Part shown: positions 53,786-57,828 of the stretch, in pieces
Position numbering within the stretch: position 1 is the first letter of the stretch
Layout: each line of letters starts with the position of its first letter
Source: Imperialibacter sp965651695
GTDB taxonomy: Bacteria; Bacteroidota; Bacteroidia; Cytophagales; Cyclobacteriaceae
Assembly: GCA_965651695.1 (NCBI GenBank)
Contig: CBFGTI010000018.1
Coordinates: 1-57,828, forward strand
DNA: 57,828 nt
Reading direction: 5' to 3'
Translations under genes and position numbers: made by a program
Notes under the pieces: generated by a model
Told to the model about the DNA's origin: nothing
What the model saw: only the letters and a program-made list of their open reading frames with translations
The model's database searches: none

Positions 53786-54892
53786 GGTGTCGTCTCTCAT
53801 GGTTTTCAGAAAGAACGATACATCTGTCCCCCCGGTACCCTCGTAGCTGCCCTCTGCTTTGGCTTGTGCTACAATGTATTCGTGAGCGATTTTGAAATGC
53901 TCCGTCCGGAATTCATGCACCGTGTCCACCACCTTGCTAACAAAAGAGTTTATGGTGTGATCTTTTTGGCTGAACTCTTCGAGCTGTGTATTTTCTTCTA
54001 CCTTTTTGATCATAGCTGCATGCTTGGGAGGCATATATCTTAGCATTTCTTTCATGTACTTTGCCGAAGATATTTCCAGGTGCCGCACACCAAAGGCTGC
54101 ATCGAGCAAGGGTAACACCGAACTTTGTGCTGCACTACCGCCATGCCAGCTCTCTTTTATCGTTTTTCCGCCCATTTCGTACCCCACTTCATTATACGAT
54201 GCCAAAAACGGCCTCACCTGGTGATAAAAAACAGCAGGTGCACAGCCTTCTTTCATTCTTTTTAAGGCGGCCGTCATCAAGCGCACCGAATTTCTGATCA
54301 TTTTCAACTGATGCACTACGGCTTCCTGGTTGTTGGATGTGCAAGCCTCCAGCGCAAGTGCCAGGGCCATTATCGCGCTTGAAGCCAGTGCTTCGATCTG
54401 CACTGTTACCATGTAAAACCACTGCTCGTCGGTTGTTCTGGTAAAAGTTACCAGGGGCTCAAGGTTTCCCAGCCCGATGGCCTCTGCAGGGTTTAGCCGG
54501 CGCCAGTTGGCTAAAACAACTGAAGCATGCGATAATGCCGGAGGCCGCCCCAGTCGTGTGGCTACATATCGCCAGGGCACTGCCAGGTTTCGGGGCACAA
54601 CAGCAGGTCCGTTTTTTGTGGTGTGCACCAGCGCACTGCCAAGAAAGGAAAGTATGAGCATGGCGCGCTCCAGCTCGCTTTTACTCCCGATTCGGCCCGG
54701 GTCTTTAAAGGGCAGCCGCTCCAGCTCTTTGGCCAGCACGCCTGTGGTGATCCATTCAGGGAGGTGGCGTGCGGCCTGGTCCCACGGTTCAAAATATGAC
54801 GACAAACTTTGGTCGGGGTCGGGAAAAAGAAGAAAGCCAGCTTCGGGTCCTACTTCATGCTCATTCAAAAAACTCTTCCAATCGGTTACCAT
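53768..54892 (-). CDS. indoleamine 2,3-dioxygenase family heme protein
   Basis: A 374-residue protein matching indoleamine 2,3-dioxygenase along its length, including VPRNLAVPWRYVATRLG, VLANWRRL, GGSAAQSSVLPLLD, RYMPPKHAAMI and the C-terminal EGTGGTDVSFFLKTMRDDT. The proximal heme ligand corresponds to His332 in FRTEHFKIAHEYI. IDO cleaves the indole ring of tryptophan to N-formylkynurenine using O2. Human IDO1 is of similar size. No kynurenine-pathway partners are beside it, so it may act on tryptophan or another indole alone. It starts at the edge of a 320-bp divergent region. Confidence 0.88.
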   Translation of the reverse strand: MVTDWKSFLNEHEVGPEAGFLLFPDPDQSLSSYFEPWDQAARHLPEWITTGVLAKELERLPFKDPGRIGSKSELERAMLILSFLGSALVHTTKNGPAVVPRNLAVPWRYVATRLGRPPALSHASVVLANWRRLNPAEAIGLGNLEPLVTFTRTTDEQWFYMVTVQIEALASSAIMALALALEACTSNNQEAVVHQLKMIRNSVRLMTAALKRMKEGCAPAVFYHQVRPFLASYNEVGYEMGGKTIKESWHGGSAAQSSVLPLLDAAFGVRHLEISSAKYMKEMLRYMPPKHAAMIKKVEENTQLEEFSQKDHTINSFVSKVVDTVHEFRTEHFKIAHEYIVAQAKAEGSYEGTGGTDVSFFLKTMRDDTKKKGD

Positions 54893-55212
54893 TAAAAAAA
54901 CAAATTGATGGTGAATGTAACTTTGTACAAGATATCCGGTACTTACTAATTAGCAAACCTTTGGTAAGTATAAGTTGCCAGGAGGAGTTGCGGCGGCTTT
55001 TGTTAACCTTTTTTAACAGAACGGTGCAAACCAAATTAAGCGGGCTCCGTATAGGGAGTAAGGTGCAAACGACGAGCGCAAAATTGGCAGCCTTCGGATG
55101 CAACCCCGTTACTCGCAAGTTGTCTTTAAGGCAAAGGTTTAAAGAGTGAATTTTAATAGCACAATCGATCGAAAACCAGAGGTCGAATTTTAACTATCAA
55201 ATATAGTGTGCT
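54893..55212. promoter_or_regulatory. divergent non-coding region between the IDO and helical-repeat genes
   Basis: 320 bp with no clear gene. Plus-strand TAACTTTG at 54918-54925 is a perfect -7 box that would give the 55213 gene a leader of about 280 bases. On the minus strand TTG (54930-54928) and TCAATTTG (54908-54901) form a near-consensus promoter 19 bp apart that would start IDO transcription within 2-3 bases of its ATG. The segment 55040-55120 can fold (GAGTAA with TTACTC; GCAGCC with GGATGC), suggesting a structured leader. Confidence 0.4.
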
Positions 55213-55638
55213 ATGAAAAACTCAGTAAAAAGGATGCTCGGGGCAGTGGCGGTATGCCTGACCCTGGCAACAACAACGCAGGTAACTTTGGCAGCAAAGC
55301 CCAAAGACAGTAAAAAGACGGTGCAGAAGGCCCGTGAAATGGTGGAAGCGGCCGGTTATCACGATTGGAAGACGCTTGCGAAAGCCGCTGAAAAGTGCCT
55401 GGTAAAAGATCAAAATCTTAAAGAGGCCTACGAATGGCTGGAGAAATCCATTGAGATTAACGAGACGGTGTACAACCTGACGCTTCAGGGCGATTATTTT
55501 CTCAAGAACGATTTGCCACGCAAGGCAATGCTTAGTTACCTGAAAGCGTTAGAAATGGGCCGGAAGGAAATAAAAGATTATGATGGCCGTGAGCTGGAAT
55601 TGAAAGTGTGGAAGGTGCGCAACATCATTTATCCATAA
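55213..55638 (+). CDS. small secreted helical-repeat (TPR-like) protein
   Basis: A 141-residue exported protein. The signal peptide ends near TLAAK (about residue 27). The mature part is helical with TPR-like pairs: LKEAYEWLEKSIEINE, then YNLTLQGDYFLKNDLPRKAMLSYLKALEMG. This resembles the C-terminal helical extension of DUF2911-containing Bacteroidota proteins, but the DUF2911 domain itself is absent. It is monocistronic and ends in a hairpin terminator. Confidence 0.7.
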   Translation: MKNSVKRMLGAVAVCLTLATTTQVTLAAKPKDSKKTVQKAREMVEAAGYHDWKTLAKAAEKCLVKDQNLKEAYEWLEKSIEINETVYNLTLQGDYFLKNDLPRKAMLSYLKALEMGRKEIKDYDGRELELKVWKVRNIIYP

Positions 55639-55651
55639 AGCAAAAAGAAGC

Positions 55652-55680
55652 CAATGTCGGTCGTGAGCGACATTGCTTTT
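55652..55680 (+). terminator. terminator of the 55.2-kb gene
   Basis: CAATGTCG (55652-55659) pairs with CGACATTG (55668-55675) around an 8-base loop, followed by CTTTT. It lies 13 bp after the stop codon. Confidence 0.7.
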
Positions 55681-55721
55681 CAAGATATTTAAAACAACAA
55701 GTAGTAGAATCCTCTTACGGG

Positions 55722-55756
55722 AAAGTGCCGGGCAGTTTGTCTGGCGCTTTTTTTTT
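55722..55756 (+). terminator. second T-run hairpin downstream
   Basis: An imperfect stem (AAGTGCCGGG with TCTGGCGCTT, three wobbles) is followed by nine T. It lies about 40 bp after the first terminator, so it may end a separate small transcript or act in tandem. Confidence 0.5.
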
Positions 55757-55999
55757 GATACCTACACCCACCTGTGATTGCCGTTTGGCTATCCGATTAA
55801 CACCGTTACCTCGATTCTTTATATAAACTATTGTCTGCTGGTAACATCATCCAATCAATCAAAGCGCGGCCGCTGGCTTTTTTTGTTTCAATTCAATAGC
55901 TCGAAGCCCTATGCGCGCCGATAATCGGAACGATTTTTTAAAAAATTTAGCATAATAAATTTCTGTAATTATATTTAGGGTCGACCAACTACCTTAATT
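55757..55999 (+). other. non-coding gap with further T-run hairpins
   Basis: About 240 bp before the secreted-protein gene. It contains AAAGC-GCGGCCGC-TG-GCTTTTTTT at about 55861-55880 and AATCG-GAA-CGATT followed by TTTT at 55923-55939. No open frame worth calling. A poor promoter-like TATATTTA lies near 55970. Confidence 0.4.
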
Positions 56000-57828
56000 G
56001 TGATTTTTAGATACCAGCTATGGGCCTTTGCCAGCCTATTTTTTGTGGCTCAGCCTGCCACCGCTCAGCTTACCGACGATTTTTCTGACGACGATCTGAC
56101 GTCGGCGCCAACATGGACCGGAGCATTAGACAGCTTCAAGTATGATGCTACAGCGGGCCTGTTAAGAAGTAAAGGCCCTGACTCCGCCGCTTCTTATTAT
56201 TTGAGTACGTCAAATGCAATACTCGACAGAGTTTCGTGGGAATTTGTGGTCAAAATGAATTTTTTTCCCAGCAACACTAACAATACCCGCATATTTCTTG
56301 CAAGCGACCATCCTGATCTTTTGGGCGACCTGAACGGATACTTCTTGAGACTGGGAGAGAACTTAGCCAACGATGGGATAGATCTGTATCGTAAAAACGG
56401 CAGTGTAGAAACCAAGCTTGCGGATGGGCCTGACGGGCAGGTGGCCACTAATCCTCATGTAAGGATAAGAGTGATTCGTGATGCAGGGGGAACCTGGGAC
56501 ATTGCTGCTGACCTAACCGGAGGCAGCAACTTTGAACCGGTGCTTACCCATACCGACAACACCATGACGGCTACTTCTTACTTCGGCATTGTTGTAAATC
56601 AGACCTCCAGTAATAAAAGCAACTTCTATTTCGGAGATTTATCCATAAAACAGTTGCAGGTACTTTCGCTGGTGCCGCAAAGCAACACGGAAATAGTGGT
56701 GCAGTTTGATCAAAACCTGCCGAAGGAAGAGGTGGAGTTGGTGAGCAACTATACCCTGGGCGATAAGTCGATACTGTCTGTAGCGCAGAATGAGCTGAAC
56801 CCGGCCGAGGTGTTGATTACACTAGCCGAAGGGCTGCAGTCGGGCGATTATCAGTTGACCGTAGGGTCGGCCCTCACGCAAAACAACCCGATAGAAACCG
56901 GTTTCAGTTATACTCAGTTGGCGATACTTGAAGCAGTAACACCGTCTTCGCAGCAATTGAGGCTGACTTTCAACGACGTGGTTTCGGATGAGGGATTAGA
57001 TCCAGGGGATTTTTTAATAGACGGGGACATTGGCCAACCGCTGGCAGTTAGCAAAGACCCGCTAAACGGAAACCAACTGATCCTCGATTTGCCGGCCGAC
57101 CTGGGGGAACAGATGTATACGCTTACCGTGGTAAATGACATTCAAAACGAGCAAGCCAACAGCGTGGTAGCGGCTGGCACCACAGCAAATTTCAACTTTG
57201 TTATCCCGCTGCTGGCGGAATCGGTACAAGTGCTCGGCAGTAGCTCGCTCAGCATAACTTTCAATAAAGCCCTCAACACAGACATAGCTGGTAGCGCCGA
57301 TCGTTTCACCCTCACGGCCGGAAACACTAATCCTTCGCAGGTAACGCTGCTGGGCGAAAAAGTATTACAACTGACCTTTGAAGAAGGATTTGCTGCCGGT
57401 GAACATACATTAACCATAGACGGCCTTTCGGCGGTAGATGGCGCGGCCCTTTCGCCCAACCCCACGGAACTAGCATTTTCCTATCTGCCACTTGATGTTG
57501 CATCCATTTCGGTGGTGGGTGAAAGCTCGCTCGAGATTGTTTTTAACCAGGAACTTGACGAAGCCTCTGCCCAGACAACTGGAAACTATGTATTAGACGA
57601 CGGATTTGGGAATCCGCAAGAGGCAGCGCTTTCGCCAGAAGATGCGTCTACTGTGAGCTTATCTTTTTCCGAAAATTTTTTCAACCATACCTATGAACTT
57701 TCAATAAATGCGCTTACCAATGCAGCAGGCAATTCAACCGGGAGTTTTATAGAGCCTGTGGTGGTTGAAAAATCTACACCAGCCGGAGCCCTGATTATTA
57801 CGGAGATTCTGGCTGATCCAAACCCAAA
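56000..57828 (+). CDS. secreted protein with Ig-like repeats and lamin-tail domain start (partial)
   Basis: At least 609 residues; the 3' end is outside the window. A GTG at 56000 gives a good signal peptide (about 1-23, cut after ATAQ). Residues about 24-215 resemble a LamG/concanavalin-like sandwich. Four Ig-like beta-sandwich repeats of about 90-95 residues then begin near 219, 309, 404 and 498, each opening with a pattern like SVVGESSLEIVFNQ. At the window edge GALIITEILADPNP is the start of a lamin-tail domain. In Bacteroidota such proteins are typical type IX secretion cargo, so a C-terminal sorting domain is expected further on. Confidence 0.85.
   Translation, partial: MIFRYQLWAFASLFFVAQPATAQLTDDFSDDDLTSAPTWTGALDSFKYDATAGLLRSKGPDSAASYYLSTSNAILDRVSWEFVVKMNFFPSNTNNTRIFLASDHPDLLGDLNGYFLRLGENLANDGIDLYRKNGSVETKLADGPDGQVATNPHVRIRVIRDAGGTWDIAADLTGGSNFEPVLTHTDNTMTATSYFGIVVNQTSSNKSNFYFGDLSIKQLQVLSLVPQSNTEIVVQFDQNLPKEEVELVSNYTLGDKSILSVAQNELNPAEVLITLAEGLQSGDYQLTVGSALTQNNPIETGFSYTQLAILEAVTPSSQQLRLTFNDVVSDEGLDPGDFLIDGDIGQPLAVSKDPLNGNQLILDLPADLGEQMYTLTVVNDIQNEQANSVVAAGTTANFNFVIPLLAESVQVLGSSSLSITFNKALNTDIAGSADRFTLTAGNTNPSQVTLLGEKVLQLTFEEGFAAGEHTLTIDGLSAVDGAALSPNPTELAFSYLPLDVASISVVGESSLEIVFNQELDEASAQTTGNYVLDDGFGNPQEAALSPEDASTVSLSFSENFFNHTYELSINALTNAAGNSTGSFIEPVVVEKSTPAGALIITEILADPNP

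Noticed and set aside
54769..55149. 126-codon plus-strand frame across the IDO start and the divergent region
   Set aside because: Overlaps the conserved IDO N-terminus and has no recognisable domain; more likely chance in a region with few stops.
54893..55212. known riboswitch classes
   Set aside because: The pairing segments do not match any riboswitch consensus I know; kept only as a possible unclassified leader.
1..57828. tRNA, rRNA, CRISPR arrays, insertion sequences, prophage
   Set aside because: No cloverleaf, spacer-repeat pattern, transposase or integrase was recognised; the gene order looks like normal chromosome.

Overview
The window looks like an ordinary chromosomal segment of a free-living Bacteroidota, most likely from the order Cytophagales. 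The evidence is a PorZ-type type IX secretion protein with a C-terminal sorting domain, a BatD protein, a large secreted protein with Ig-like repeats and the start of a lamin-tail domain, DUF4212/sodium-solute symporter pairs, and promoter-like elements of the Bacteroidota TTTG/TAnnTTTG type. I see no rRNA, tRNA, CRISPR array, insertion sequence or prophage. The taxonomic call is inference from gene content.

Layout. 1-8.6 kb: a decayed Uma2 nuclease remnant, then a minus-strand run of an Nfu iron-sulfur scaffold, a dicarboxylate/glutamate symporter, chorismate synthase and BatD, followed by a small conserved gene, queG, ruvB and a divergent ApbE flavinyltransferase. 8.7-16 kb (plus strand): a ZIP transporter, a secreted carboxypeptidase-regulatory-like protein, a two-part sodium/acetate-type symporter next to acetyl-CoA synthetase, and a class I aminotransferase. 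16-24 kb: ChrA, a 2-oxoglutarate oxygenase-like protein, a DUF4399 lipoprotein, the tightly packed ferredoxin-tdk-porZ-recO set, and a divergent acidic protein of unknown function.

24-35 kb is a long minus-strand array: a Tat-exported class V aminotransferase, a DUF2520 protein, a UbiA prenyltransferase, purN, purH and the complete rod-shape operon mreB-mreC-mreD-mrdA-rodA. An intact Uma2 gene sits at 35 kb. 35.7-40.3 kb is a cytochrome c maturation operon (ccmB-ccmC-ccmD-ccmE-ccmF). Its CcmE has the CxxxY motif in place of the usual heme-binding histidine, and no ccmA, ccmG or ccmH lies nearby. 40.4-45.1 kb is a plus-strand nucleotide-sugar cluster (UDP-glucuronate epimerase, rfbA, rfbC, UDP-xylose synthase-like, tviB-like dehydrogenase) feeding surface polysaccharide synthesis.

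45-57.8 kb: a small membrane protein, an MBL hydrolase, a hotdog thioesterase, glutamate synthase (gltB-gltD), a 552-bp AT-rich non-coding stretch, an indoleamine 2,3-dioxygenase homologue, a small secreted helical-repeat protein, a region dense in T-run hairpins, and the 5' end of a large secreted protein that runs off the window.

No single anti-phage or otherwise obviously new system is visible. The best leads are the variant Ccm operon, the bacterial IDO and its divergent leader, the conserved-looking acidic protein at 22.9 kb, the hairpin cluster at 55.7-55.9 kb and the spaced repeats upstream of gltB.
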